From contig JAZNXY010000129.1 in assembly GCA_045594105.1 (NCBI GenBank), positions 1 through 18,569 on the forward strand: 18,569 bases of DNA, written 5' to 3'. The number at the start of each line of letters is the position of its first letter. Within the stretch, counting starts at the first letter, position 1. Under the pieces are notes generated by a model. That model ran no database searches. It was given only the letters and a program-made list of their open reading frames with translations, and had not been told where the DNA came from. Both the position numbers and the translations under genes were made by a program. Source of the DNA: URNF01 sp045594105. Its GTDB lineage: Bacteria; Bacillota; Clostridia; Oscillospirales; Acutalibacteraceae. Shown here one piece after another: positions 1-7,588 of the stretch.

Positions 1-506
1 AAGCTGCAGGCGTTGTGAACATCATCGCTGTTGACGGCGTAGACACCCGTTTGGAACTCGCTAAAGAAATGGGCGCTACCGCGACCATTAACTTCCGCGA
101 ACTCAAAACCATCGAAGAAAGAGTTGCTAAGGTTCAGGAACTCACAAACGGCTTCGGCGCAGACTTCGTGTTCCAGTGCACCGGCGTTCCGCAGGCGGCT
201 GCTGATGCTTACAAATATGTACGTCGTGGCGGCGGTTACTGCGAAATGGGCTTCTTCGTGAACGCAGGTGAATGCACCATGAACCCCCACTTCGACCTCT
301 GCAACAAGGAAATCACCCTCGTTGGCTCTTGGGTATACGGCGCTAACGAATACATCGAAACTTTGGGCTTCCTGACCAAAGCGAAGGAAATGGGCATTCC
401 GGTTGAAAAACTCGTTACCCATCACTATCCGCTGACGCAGTACGTTGAAGCGATGGAGAAAAACATTTCTCTCACCGGCGTTAAAATTGCTATCGTAATG
501 GAATAA
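1..506 (+). CDS. Zinc-type MDR alcohol/polyol dehydrogenase, C-terminal part (5' end outside window)
   Basis: The reading frame is open from base 3 (A-A-G-V-V-N-I-I-A-V-D-G) and runs off the left edge, so the GTG at 15 is an internal valine, not a start. What remains is the second half of the NAD(P)-binding Rossmann domain and the C-terminal tail of a medium-chain dehydrogenase. It has the V-D acidic end of beta-2, the GFGADFVFQCTG stretch, the RRGGGYCEMG strand-turn typical of zinc-dependent alcohol, threonine and sorbitol dehydrogenases, and a tail ending TGVKIAIVME. The catalytic zinc ligands lie in the missing N-terminal half, so the substrate cannot be read. Codons are strongly biased (CGT, GGC, AAC, GAA), suggesting high expression. 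A strong terminator follows 10 bases after the stop. Family assignment is good; specificity is unknown. Confidence 0.85.
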   Translation, partial: AAGVVNIIAVDGVDTRLELAKEMGATATINFRELKTIEERVAKVQELTNGFGADFVFQCTGVPQAAADAYKYVRRGGGYCEMGFFVNAGECTMNPHFDLCNKEITLVGSWVYGANEYIETLGFLTKAKEMGIPVEKLVTHHYPLTQYVEAMEKNISLTGVKIAIVME

Positions 507-516
507 ACCTAACATA

Positions 517-550
517 AAAACCTCGGCGCAGTTTCGCGCCGAGGTTTTTT
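517..550 (+). terminator. Rho-independent terminator of the dehydrogenase gene
   Basis: A perfect 9 bp GC-rich stem (521-529 with 536-544), a 6-base loop, an A-run before it and six T after it. It lies 10 bases downstream of the stop codon. Confidence 0.93.
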
Positions 551-559
551 CTATCTCTC

Positions 560-588
560 TTTACCTTTTTAATAAACTGTGGTATACT
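560..588 (+). promoter_or_regulatory. Probable SigA-type promoter of the lipoprotein gene
   Basis: TTTACC at 560-565 and TATACT at 583-588 are 17 bp apart, with an extended -10 TGG at 580-582. It lies between the dehydrogenase terminator and the lipoprotein start, leaving a leader of about 50 bases. Confidence 0.65.
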
Positions 589-647
589 TTTGCAGACGAC
601 GGATACAGCCGCTCGCAATAATACCTAAACCACTTGGGAGAATACAT

Positions 648-1742
648 ATGAAAAATTTTACATCTGTTTTGGCGATGTTGCTCGCTGTTTTGTTGCTGTT
701 CACCGCCTGCGCGGCAAACAATGCAAACGGCAGCGGCGAAACCGAAACCGTAACCACAACCGCCACAAAAAGCACCGTACGCATCCAACGCATAGACACA
801 GACAAGTTGCAGGAATACGCAGCGGTGAAGGCCCTGCTCAAAGACAACCAAAACAGCTCCCTGAGCAAGCCCGAAACGTATAAGCACATAGATTCGTTTT
901 GGTTTGACAGCGACAAACCCAACACGTTTTTACACATCGGCGGCAAGGCGCTCGTTCCGTTGAACGAAAGCATTGCCTATCCGTTTTTGGAAGTGTGCGC
1001 CGATATGCAGGCAAACCCCTTCCGCAACTTTAACACGCTGGTACAAAGCAAAAAGGTCATTCCCACAGCAAACGCGTTAAAGCAGGCAAACGGTGATGTT
1101 TTGTTCGATTTTGGGTTTGTTGATTTTACCGCCGCATACAAACTGCATTCGTTGGCATCCACTCCCGAAAAAACAGCGTACGCCTACACAAAAGAGGGCT
1201 GTGAAGCCTTTGTGCAAGCGGTCATTGCTCTGGCCAAAACCAACACGGTAGAAACACCCGCGCTTTTGACAGAAAAACAATATCCCCTCGTTCACTTTTC
1301 GCAGCAAGACAACTGCTACTACGGCTATCTGCTGCAATACGGCACCTCGTACGGATACGGATTGGCAATATATTTCCGTTCCGATGACGGCAAAAACATC
1401 ACCGACGTTACCCTGCAAACCATGCGTATTGCCTTCCCTTCTACCGATTACAGCGCCGGCGTATCCATCGGCATGAGTGCGCGCGATGCGGATGACTGTT
1501 TTGAGGTCGTGTCTCTCATTACCGCCATCGAGCAACTCCTTGCAGGCGATGCATACATTGACGTTCCGTTGCAAGACAATCCCGACCTTTTCGGCGGCAA
1601 ATATACGTTCCCGTCACAATACACCGTTGGGGTGTATACGGCCTCCCTGCAATGTGAAACGTATCAATCGGTCATGAGTAACGGCGAAAAATACTATTAC
1701 GATACCTTTACCAATTTCGCCTATTCCCTGCGATTACAGTAA
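648..1742 (+). CDS. Predicted lipoprotein of unknown function
   Basis: A 364-residue protein starting at ATG 648, with GGGAG about 8 bases upstream. An in-frame ATG at 579 is rejected because it sits inside the promoter and lacks a ribosome site. The N-terminus is a lipoprotein signal: two early charged/polar residues, a Leu-rich core (8-18) and a lipobox LFTAC with Cys21 as the likely lipidated residue. A Thr/Asn/Gly-rich spacer (22-45) follows, then a mixed alpha/beta domain to the end with several Tyr-rich stretches. I recognise no catalytic motif or family; it could be a solute-binding or envelope protein, but nothing shows which. It has its own promoter and a terminator shared with the convergent gene, so it is probably a single-gene transcript. 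Confidence 0.8.
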   Translation: MKNFTSVLAMLLAVLLLFTACAANNANGSGETETVTTTATKSTVRIQRIDTDKLQEYAAVKALLKDNQNSSLSKPETYKHIDSFWFDSDKPNTFLHIGGKALVPLNESIAYPFLEVCADMQANPFRNFNTLVQSKKVIPTANALKQANGDVLFDFGFVDFTAAYKLHSLASTPEKTAYAYTKEGCEAFVQAVIALAKTNTVETPALLTEKQYPLVHFSQQDNCYYGYLLQYGTSYGYGLAIYFRSDDGKNITDVTLQTMRIAFPSTDYSAGVSIGMSARDADDCFEVVSLITAIEQLLAGDAYIDVPLQDNPDLFGGKYTFPSQYTVGVYTASLQCETYQSVMSNGEKYYYDTFTNFAYSLRLQ

Positions 1743-1743
1743 C

Positions 1744-1778
1744 AAAAAACGCGAGATGAGTTTTCATCTCGCGTTTTT
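1744..1778. terminator. Bidirectional terminator between convergent genes
   Basis: An 11 bp perfect stem (1749-1759 with 1764-1774) and 4-base loop, with A-run on the left and T-run on the right, so it can end transcription from both sides. Its right arm reaches the stop codon of the minus-strand membrane protein gene (1777-1779). Confidence 0.9.
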
Positions 1779-2784
1779 ATACATTATTCAGTTCTTTGGC
1801 CAGTTGCCGCGCTTCTCTGCGTGCCGCTCGCTTAGCAAGGCGCTGCTGCCGTGCCATCACCTGCGAGGTGCGGAACGCTTCGTCCTGCATCTTTTCATGG
1901 TGAATGCGTTTTGCGCCGATACGCACAGTAAAAATCATAGTTATGATGATACAGCAAACTGCCGTCAGCAAATCACCCAGATTCAGCAGCAGAAGTATGC
2001 CGATAATCACCACCAGCGACGTAAACGGCATCAACGAATAGGTCACCGAGGCCAACAGCTCCCGTACCGCCAACAGATAACTGGACATAATAATATATGC
2101 CACCACAATCAGACCGAGCAAGGCCACGGCAGATACCGCTACACTAAGCACCGATTGTCCGCTGTACGAAGCGGCAAACGTCTTCAAAAACGGCACCGCT
2201 TTCAATGGAAACGTATACACCGCATCGGGAATCACGCACAACAAACAAGCACACAATGCCGTAAAGGTTATATCATACAAGGATGCCAGTATCTCATTTT
2301 CGCAGTTGTTCCGTCGCATAAAATCCATAGAGAAAACACTGAATAAGGACAACTGCACCAATGCCTCATACGAAAAAACGGATTCAAAAAACAAGCTCGG
2401 CAACGTAAATACGGGCAAGCTCAGCACAACATCCTTCTCAAGATCTCCCGTGTATCCACTCCTGAACTTAACGACACCGAATATCACAACAAAAAGCAGC
2501 ATCCAGAAAAACAGCTTCATCATCTGTGAAAACCGAACGGTCTTTTTGGGGAAAGCGGTTGTCTCTGACCCGATAAGCTGCTCCCGCTGCGGCTTTCTCT
2601 GCAGCCACCCGAAAATATAGGTCAGTCCCCGCATCAACCAGGAAAACGGCAAAAAGAAAATCTTAGATATGTAATCCACGGCCAAGCAAGCGGGTGTTAA
2701 CAGCCGCCGCACAAGCAGCCCCTCAAACCTGAACAACAGAATCAGCAAAATAACAGCCGTGGCCACAATCAGTGCCGTTTCCAC
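1777..2784 (-). CDS. Polytopic membrane protein of unknown function
   Basis: A 335-residue protein with a GTG start (complement of 2782-2784), chosen because AAAGGGGTGA lies about 7 bases upstream. The N-terminus is a membrane segment (residues about 3-19). Further hydrophobic segments occur near residues 92-108, 115-135, 170-190, 210-235 and 245-285, so about seven spans. The C-terminal 45 residues are hydrophilic and very rich in Arg, Lys, Gln and Ala, predicted helical or coiled-coil and probably cytosolic by the positive-inside rule. I recognise no family signature. It is transcribed alone, divergently from the tagO-like gene, and converges on the lipoprotein gene. A role in the envelope is only a guess from the neighbours. 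Confidence 0.75.
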   Translation of the reverse strand: METALIVATAVILLILLFRFEGLLVRRLLTPACLAVDYISKIFFLPFSWLMRGLTYIFGWLQRKPQREQLIGSETTAFPKKTVRFSQMMKLFFWMLLFVVIFGVVKFRSGYTGDLEKDVVLSLPVFTLPSLFFESVFSYEALVQLSLFSVFSMDFMRRNNCENEILASLYDITFTALCACLLCVIPDAVYTFPLKAVPFLKTFAASYSGQSVLSVAVSAVALLGLIVVAYIIMSSYLLAVRELLASVTYSLMPFTSLVVIIGILLLLNLGDLLTAVCCIIITMIFTVRIGAKRIHHEKMQDEAFRTSQVMARQQRLAKRAARREARQLAKELNNV

Positions 2785-2811
2785 AGTAAATCACCCCTTT
2801 TCGACACAACG

Positions 2812-2840
2812 ATTATAACAGTCCGCATACATAAAAGCAA
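2812..2840 (-). promoter_or_regulatory. Promoter of the polytopic membrane protein gene
   Basis: Read on the minus strand: TTGCTT (2835-2840), 17 bp spacer, TATAAT (2812-2817) with extended -10 TGT. It lies 28 bases upstream of the GTG start. Confidence 0.75.
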
Positions 2841-2878
2841 GTCATATGCCCACAAAAGCAGCTTTTCTTAAACCGTAC

Positions 2879-2907
2879 TTGAAAAAATTGTCATTATGTG
2901 TTAGAAT
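2879..2907 (+). promoter_or_regulatory. Promoter of the tagO-like gene
   Basis: TTGAAA at 2879-2884, 17 bp spacer, TAGAAT at 2902-2907, with extended -10 TGT at 2899-2901. The leader to the ATG at 2971 is about 60 bases. This promoter and the divergent one at 2812-2840 sit back to back. Confidence 0.75.
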
Positions 2908-2970
2908 AAACGAGCAAATACTAAAAACACCGTCAACCAAGACCATACACTGAAAGGATGGATTGGAAAA

Positions 2971-4107
2971 ATGAAGGCCTATATTATTTATTGTATCATT
3001 GCGGCAGGCATCGCTGCTGCTTTCTCTTTGTGTATCACACCGTTGGTGCGTATCCTTGCATACAAGATAAAGGCACTGGACGTGCCGAGAGATGCACGAC
3101 GTGTACACAAAAAAACCACCCCTCGCCTCGGCGGCCTGGCACTCTGGTTCGGTTTTACCGCTACCAGCATTCTCTTTTGTGCTATCACCAAAGAGTCTAT
3201 TGCCATGTGGGTAGGTGCTACCTTGATTGCTGTGATCGGTGTTTTTGATGACCGCTTCGGTATCCCTGCTTTACTGAAACTGTTTTTACAGACTGCTGTT
3301 GTGGTAGGCACGGTTATTTTCGGTGAGTTGATTGTCGAGGAAATCAACATTTTAGGTACGGTTATCACCTTCGGCCGCCCCTTCGGTATTGTGCTCTCGG
3401 TTTTCTGGATCGTTGCACTTATCAATGCTATCAATCTGATTGACGGCCTGGACGGTCTTGCTTGCGGTATTTCCTGTATCGGCTGTATAGCCATTCTGTT
3501 TATCTCTATTATCTATTCCAACACTTATATGGCTCTGTTCTCCGCCATTCTGATTGGTGCTTGCGTGGGCTTTTTGCCCTTCAACTTCAACCCCGCCAAA
3601 ATCTTTATGGGTGACACCGGCTCGATGTTCCTCGGTTATATTCTGGCGATGCTGTCCATTCAGGGTAGTATGAAGATGAACTCCTTGATTGCCCTGTTGA
3701 CACCCGTTGCGGTGTTTGGTTTACCGATTCTCGATACCGCTTTTGCGTTTATCCGCAGAATCCTGCAGGGCCGTTCTCCTTTCTCTGCTGACCGTGGTCA
3801 TCTGCATCATCGTTTTATCGATATGGGCTTTACCCAGAAGCAAACGGTGTTTATTATGTATACCATCAGCTCCGCACTCGGCATTGCTGCCATTTTGCTG
3901 TCTCTGCGCAACAAAAACATGGGTGTGGAATTGCTCAGCGGAAAACGCCTCGTTTTCTGTGCGATCGGCGTTCTGGTTATCAGCGTTGTGTTGTTTGTTA
4001 CCGAATTTATTATTTTCCACAACGTGCATGTGCGCCGTCACTCCGGTTTGGGTCTCCCCAGAGAAGAAAATACCGAAGAACCGACCCAAGCACAAGAAAC
4101 CGAATAA
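2971..4107 (+). CDS. tagO: Undecaprenyl-phosphate sugar-1-phosphate transferase, TagO/WecA type
   Basis: A polytopic integral membrane enzyme of the MraY/WecA/TagO family (378 residues, usual length). The family transfers a HexNAc-1-phosphate from UDP-HexNAc to undecaprenyl phosphate, the first membrane step of teichoic acid or other surface glycan synthesis. Visible motifs: DVPRDARRVHKK..PRLGG (37-55), the Mg-binding FDD (92-94), NLIDGLDGLA (155-164), FNFNPAKIFMGDTGS (204-218), and the HLHHR motif (278-281) that marks the GlcNAc-1-P branch rather than MraY. About ten hydrophobic segments surround these loops, and an acidic tail closes the protein. It has its own promoter and terminator, not a glycan cluster, so the final polymer cannot be named. 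The ATG has AAAGGATGG 10-15 bases upstream, slightly far; the start agrees with family N-termini. Confidence 0.92.
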   Translation: MKAYIIYCIIAAGIAAAFSLCITPLVRILAYKIKALDVPRDARRVHKKTTPRLGGLALWFGFTATSILFCAITKESIAMWVGATLIAVIGVFDDRFGIPALLKLFLQTAVVVGTVIFGELIVEEINILGTVITFGRPFGIVLSVFWIVALINAINLIDGLDGLACGISCIGCIAILFISIIYSNTYMALFSAILIGACVGFLPFNFNPAKIFMGDTGSMFLGYILAMLSIQGSMKMNSLIALLTPVAVFGLPILDTAFAFIRRILQGRSPFSADRGHLHHRFIDMGFTQKQTVFIMYTISSALGIAAILLSLRNKNMGVELLSGKRLVFCAIGVLVISVVLFVTEFIIFHNVHVRRHSGLGLPREENTEEPTQAQETE

Positions 4108-4113
4108 CAGTCA

Positions 4114-4145
4114 AGCCGCAGAAGCTTCATCTCTGCGGCTTTTTT
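4114..4145 (+). terminator. Rho-independent terminator of the tagO-like gene
   Basis: A 9 bp perfect stem (4114-4122 with 4132-4140), a 9-base loop, and a T-run 4140-4145. Confidence 0.9.
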
Positions 4146-4161
4146 CATTTTTTCCTAAATA

Positions 4162-4211
4162 TTTTTTGGCGAATACTTTACTTTTTTGGCACGTTGTACT
4201 ACTATTATACT
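4162..4211 (+). promoter_or_regulatory. Upstream region of the YitT gene: direct repeat and -10 candidate
   Basis: The 9-mer TTTTTTGGC occurs at 4162-4170 and 4182-4190, exactly 20 bp apart (about two helical turns). A -10-like TATACT lies at 4206-4211, 21 bases before the start codon, but no good -35 sits 16-18 bp from it. This may be an activator-dependent or weak promoter. The spacing is seen; any regulator is speculation. Confidence 0.35.
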
Positions 4212-4232
4212 GAGAATGCTGGGGGGCTGTCA

Positions 4233-5138
4233 ATGTCAACCGATAATATCAAAAAAATGAACATCGCACTGTCATACGCGTATATCGTTCTGGTGGCGAT
4301 TTTACTGGCATTTAACTATCAGCTGTTTATTGTTAAAAACAGCTTCGCTCCTGCAGGCATTAACGGTATTGCCACTATGATACAGTACAAAACCGGCTTC
4401 AGTATCGCCTATATGTCCATTTTAATCAACGTACCTCTGTGTATCCTTGCGTATTTTCTGGTAGATAAGCAGTTTGCCAAGAAAACACTCTGCTTTTGTC
4501 TTACATATTCGGGCGTTTACCTGTTGTTACAAAGAATCGACCTTTCGGTGTTTCAGTACGATGCAGGTGGACACGACACCATTTTTCCTGTCATTATCAG
4601 CGGTATCTTAGGCGGCGTTGTATACGGCTCTTGCATCCGTTTGGGTGCTTGTACGGGTGGCACCGATATTTTTTCCAAATATATCAGCCAAAAGAAGCCC
4701 ACCTTAAACTTTTTCTGGGTCACCTTTTCTATCAATGCGGTGGTGGCTGTGGCCTCCTTCTTTGTGTATGCCACACCGGACAAAGCGGGTGTCCTTTCGT
4801 ATGACTACAAGCCCGTTTACCTTTGCATTATGTACTGCTTCTTATCCAGCTTTGTAGGCAACTACATTATCCGCGGTACAAAATCGGCATACAAGTTTAC
4901 CATTATTACCTCCCATGCCACAGAAATCAACAATGAGATTTTACATACCTTAAAACGCGGTGCCACCCAAATGGCAGCGCTTGGCACCTACAGCAACAAT
5001 CAAAAGCAGGTTATTATCTGCGTGGTCAACAAACATCAATTGGCGGATTTTCAAAAAATCCTCAGTAAATATGACGATACCTTCTCCTTCTCTGAGATGG
5101 TAAACGAAACATACGGCAACTTTAAGCATATACGATAG
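4233..5138 (+). CDS. YitT family membrane protein (DUF161 + DUF2179)
   Basis: A 301-residue protein starting at ATG 4233 behind GGGGGG; the in-frame ATG at 4194 is rejected because it falls in the promoter zone without a ribosome site. The N-terminal two thirds is the YitT membrane domain, with about five to six hydrophobic spans, FAPAGINGIA (38-47) after the first span and CIRLGACTGGTDI (134-146), both hallmark stretches of the family. Residues about 220-290 form the soluble DUF2179 domain, with KQVIICVVNKHQLADFQKIL and the ending FSFSEMVNETYGNF. Many Bacillota carry several paralogs; their transport or regulatory function is not established. It is followed after 13 bases by the M20 hydrolase gene, whose ribosome site overlaps this stop codon, so the two are co-transcribed. 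Confidence 0.92.
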   Translation: MSTDNIKKMNIALSYAYIVLVAILLAFNYQLFIVKNSFAPAGINGIATMIQYKTGFSIAYMSILINVPLCILAYFLVDKQFAKKTLCFCLTYSGVYLLLQRIDLSVFQYDAGGHDTIFPVIISGILGGVVYGSCIRLGACTGGTDIFSKYISQKKPTLNFFWVTFSINAVVAVASFFVYATPDKAGVLSYDYKPVYLCIMYCFLSSFVGNYIIRGTKSAYKFTIITSHATEINNEILHTLKRGATQMAALGTYSNNQKQVIICVVNKHQLADFQKILSKYDDTFSFSEMVNETYGNFKHIR

Positions 5139-5151
5139 GAGAGAGTAGAGC

Positions 5152-6564
5152 ATGAGTTACGTACACGATTTAGAAGCCATTATCGCTAACCACGCTGGTG
5201 AAACCACCGCTATCAGCGATAAAATCTGGGAATACGCCGAATCCCGTTTTGCGGAGTTTCGCTCTTCCAAGGAAATTGCCGATTATCTCGAGACACAGGG
5301 CTTTGAAATCACCTGGAATCTCGGTGATGCGGAAACCGCCTTTGTCGCACAGTGGGGTGCAGGCAAGCCCGTCATCGCCTTTCTCGGTGAATACGATGCC
5401 TTAAACGGCCTGTCCCAGCTGGCAGACTGCCCTGCGCGCGCACCGCTTTCTGCCACTGACGGTCACGGCTGCGGTCACAATCTGTTAGGTGCCGGTGCTA
5501 TGGCGGCGGCGGTTGCCATCAAAGAATATATGACCGAAAAAGGGCTGTCCGGTACCATTCGTTTTTACGGCTGTCCCGCCGAGGAAAACGCAGGCGGCAA
5601 AGCTTTCCTGGTAAAGTCGGGCTGCTTTGACGATTGTGATATTGCACTGACCTGGCATCCTGCCTGGCAAAACAAGATTATCCACACCGGTTCGCTTGCC
5701 AACGTGCGTGTTTTCTTCACCTTCCATGGTGTTTCCGCACACGCAGCCGGCTCTCCGCATCTGGGCAGAAGTGCCTTGGATGCCGTGGAGCTGATGAACG
5801 TTGGTGTCAACTATATGCGTGAGCACATGATTGATGATGCACGTATTCACTATGCGGTTACCAACACAGGCGGCACCGCTCCCAACGTGGTGCAATCCGA
5901 AGCACAGGTGTTGTATGCTATCCGTGCACCCAAAGTATCGCAGGTGAAGGAGCTGTATGACCGTGTATGCAAGGTGGCACAGGGTGCCGCATTGATGACC
6001 GAAACCACCGTTGAGATTAAACAGGTCGCCGCATATGCCGATTACATCGCTTCCGAGCCCATTCTCGAACGGATGCGTGTACATATGGATGCCGCTCTGC
6101 CTCTGGAATACATCAAAGAAGAACTGGCGTATGCCGCTAAGTTCCGTGAGGTTATCACCGATTTGGATGAACAGAGCTTAAAAGAAGATGCCAAAAAATA
6201 TGCAAAGCTCACCAACGACGATCTTACCACTGCGCCGCTTTGGAATTTCCGTGCACACGACAGTGCTATGGGCGGCTCTACCGACGTTGGCGACGTCAGC
6301 TGGGTATGCCCCACCGGTCAGTTCTATACGGTAACCAAGGCGGCAGGTACCGCCGCACACTCCTGGCAGATGACCGCACAAGGCAAAAGCAGTATCGCTT
6401 ATAAGGGTATGCTGCTTGCGGCAAAGATTTTGGCGGCAACGGCATATGATTTCCTCACCGATCCTGCTTTGGTTACCAAAGCACGTGAGGATTGGCTCGC
6501 TTCTCTTGACGGCGAAACCTACCCCGGCTTACTGCCCAAAGACGCAAAACCTGAAATTTGGTAA
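5152..6564 (+). CDS. M20D family amidohydrolase, aminobenzoyl-glutamate utilization B (AbgB)-like
   Basis: A 470-residue cytosolic metallopeptidase-type hydrolase. Metal-binding stretches of the M20D fold are present in order: GEYDAL (79-84), DGHGCGHN (103-110, with Cys107 and His109), CPAEENAGG (141-149, with Glu144/Glu145), TWHP (167-170), then the dimerisation domain with HGVSAHAAGSPHLGRSALDA. The C-terminal HDSAMGGSTDVGDVSW motif is characteristic of the AbgB branch. AbgB with AbgA cleaves p-aminobenzoyl-glutamate in Escherichia coli, but single AbgB-like proteins also act on other N-acyl amino acids, so the substrate is open; no abgA- or abgT-like gene is adjacent. The start is supported by AGGAG at 5137-5141, which overlaps the TAG stop of the YitT gene and implies coupled translation. 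Confidence 0.88.
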   Translation: MSYVHDLEAIIANHAGETTAISDKIWEYAESRFAEFRSSKEIADYLETQGFEITWNLGDAETAFVAQWGAGKPVIAFLGEYDALNGLSQLADCPARAPLSATDGHGCGHNLLGAGAMAAAVAIKEYMTEKGLSGTIRFYGCPAEENAGGKAFLVKSGCFDDCDIALTWHPAWQNKIIHTGSLANVRVFFTFHGVSAHAAGSPHLGRSALDAVELMNVGVNYMREHMIDDARIHYAVTNTGGTAPNVVQSEAQVLYAIRAPKVSQVKELYDRVCKVAQGAALMTETTVEIKQVAAYADYIASEPILERMRVHMDAALPLEYIKEELAYAAKFREVITDLDEQSLKEDAKKYAKLTNDDLTTAPLWNFRAHDSAMGGSTDVGDVSWVCPTGQFYTVTKAAGTAAHSWQMTAQGKSSIAYKGMLLAAKILAATAYDFLTDPALVTKAREDWLASLDGETYPGLLPKDAKPEIW

Positions 6565-6566
6565 CG

Positions 6567-6598
6567 AAAAAAAGCACCGAGACATTCGGTGCTTTTTT
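6567..6598 (+). terminator. Terminator of the YitT-M20 operon
   Basis: AGCACCGA (6573-6580) pairs with TCGGTGCT (6586-6593) over a 5-base loop. A six-base A-run and a six-base T-run flank the stem and can extend it. Confidence 0.9.
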
Positions 6599-6635
6599 CG
6601 CAAGACGGTACATACTACCTTTGAGGTGACTTGTT

Positions 6636-7553
6636 ATGCATATTTTAGTTGTTTTTACAGGCGGCACTATCGGCAGTACACTTACCGACGGTTGGATTGC
6701 ACCCGACGATGAAAAGCGGTATACGCTTATCAATACCTACCGTGCGACGTATGGTGACGACGTTACCTTCTCCACCTGCACGCCGTACACCATTTTGAGT
6801 GAGAATCTGTCCGCCGCAACCCTCAGAACACTGACACAAACGGTGTGTGATGCGACCAAAGAGACATTTGATGGCATCATCGTCACCCACGGCACCGATA
6901 CTCTGCAATATACGGCGGCGGCACTCGCTTTTGCTACAGGTAACAACTGCATCCCCGTCTTATTGGTATCCTCCAACTACCCGCTTGACGATCCGTGTGC
7001 CAATGGCAACCATCATTTCAAGGCGGCGGTGGATTTTATCAGACAATCCTGCGGTCGAGGTGTATTTGTGGCATACAAAAACAGAAATGAACAGGTCTGC
7101 TTTCATCACGCACTGTCGGTGCTGTCCCATTTAGAGGGGGATGACAGGATATTCAGCTTGCAGAACAACGTATATGCCGTGCAAACGGAAAACGGTATCC
7201 GGGTGAGGGGAACAGTTGCTCCGTGCGAAACCCTGCCCATAAGCTTTAGTGAGGGTGCCGATATTTTAGTAGTGACACCGCATCCTGCTGAAAGCTACGC
7301 ATATCCGCTCACACAATGCCGTGCGGTTATCCTGCGTCCTTACCACTCGGGAACATTGCCTACCGACGTACCTGCTTTTATCGCCTTTTGCAAACGTGCC
7401 AAGGCCGCCAACATCCCGATGTATGTAGTCAACGTCCCAAGTGGTGCCGCATACGCAAGTTGTAAACAATTTGAAGAGCTGGGACTTATCCCGCTGTATG
7501 ACACCACCTTTGCAAGCACCTACGTAAAGCTCTGGATGCAATACAGTGAATAA
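6636..7553 (+). CDS. Asparaginase-like protein (asparaginase/glutaminase family)
   Basis: A 305-residue protein with GAGGTGAC about 7 bases before the ATG. The two signature motifs are clear: FTGGTIGS (7-14, nucleophile Thr11) and IIVTHGTDTLQYTA (81-94, with Thr87 and Asp88). A later RPYHSGTLP near residue 230 matches the substrate-side loop of type I enzymes. No signal peptide is seen, so it is cytosolic like AnsA-type enzymes, which hydrolyse L-asparagine to aspartate and ammonia. Two cautions: the segment that normally carries the catalytic lysine (type I RTTKAHA) reads VCFHHAL here by my hand alignment, and the protein is somewhat shorter than usual (about 320-340). Activity or substrate may differ. 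No promoter is obvious in the short gap after the preceding terminator. Confidence 0.85.
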   Translation: MHILVVFTGGTIGSTLTDGWIAPDDEKRYTLINTYRATYGDDVTFSTCTPYTILSENLSAATLRTLTQTVCDATKETFDGIIVTHGTDTLQYTAAALAFATGNNCIPVLLVSSNYPLDDPCANGNHHFKAAVDFIRQSCGRGVFVAYKNRNEQVCFHHALSVLSHLEGDDRIFSLQNNVYAVQTENGIRVRGTVAPCETLPISFSEGADILVVTPHPAESYAYPLTQCRAVILRPYHSGTLPTDVPAFIAFCKRAKAANIPMYVVNVPSGAAYASCKQFEELGLIPLYDTTFASTYVKLWMQYSE

Positions 7554-7555
7554 AA

Positions 7556-7588
7556 AAAAGAAAGGAAGCAACGCTTCCTTTCTTTTTT
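7556..7588. terminator. Bidirectional terminator between convergent genes
   Basis: A 10 bp perfect stem (7560-7569 with 7573-7582) and 3-base loop, flanked by A-run and T-run. It ends the asparaginase-like gene (+) and the long minus-strand block (stop codon complement at 7588-7590). Confidence 0.92.

Noticed and set aside
579..647. Upstream in-frame start for the lipoprotein
   Set aside because: It would put the promoter inside the gene and hide the lipoprotein signal; ATG 648 has a proper ribosome site.
1756..2346. Plus-strand open frame of 196 codons rich in Gln, His and Arg
   Set aside because: It is antisense to the polytopic membrane protein, has no ribosome site or promoter and has shadow-like composition.
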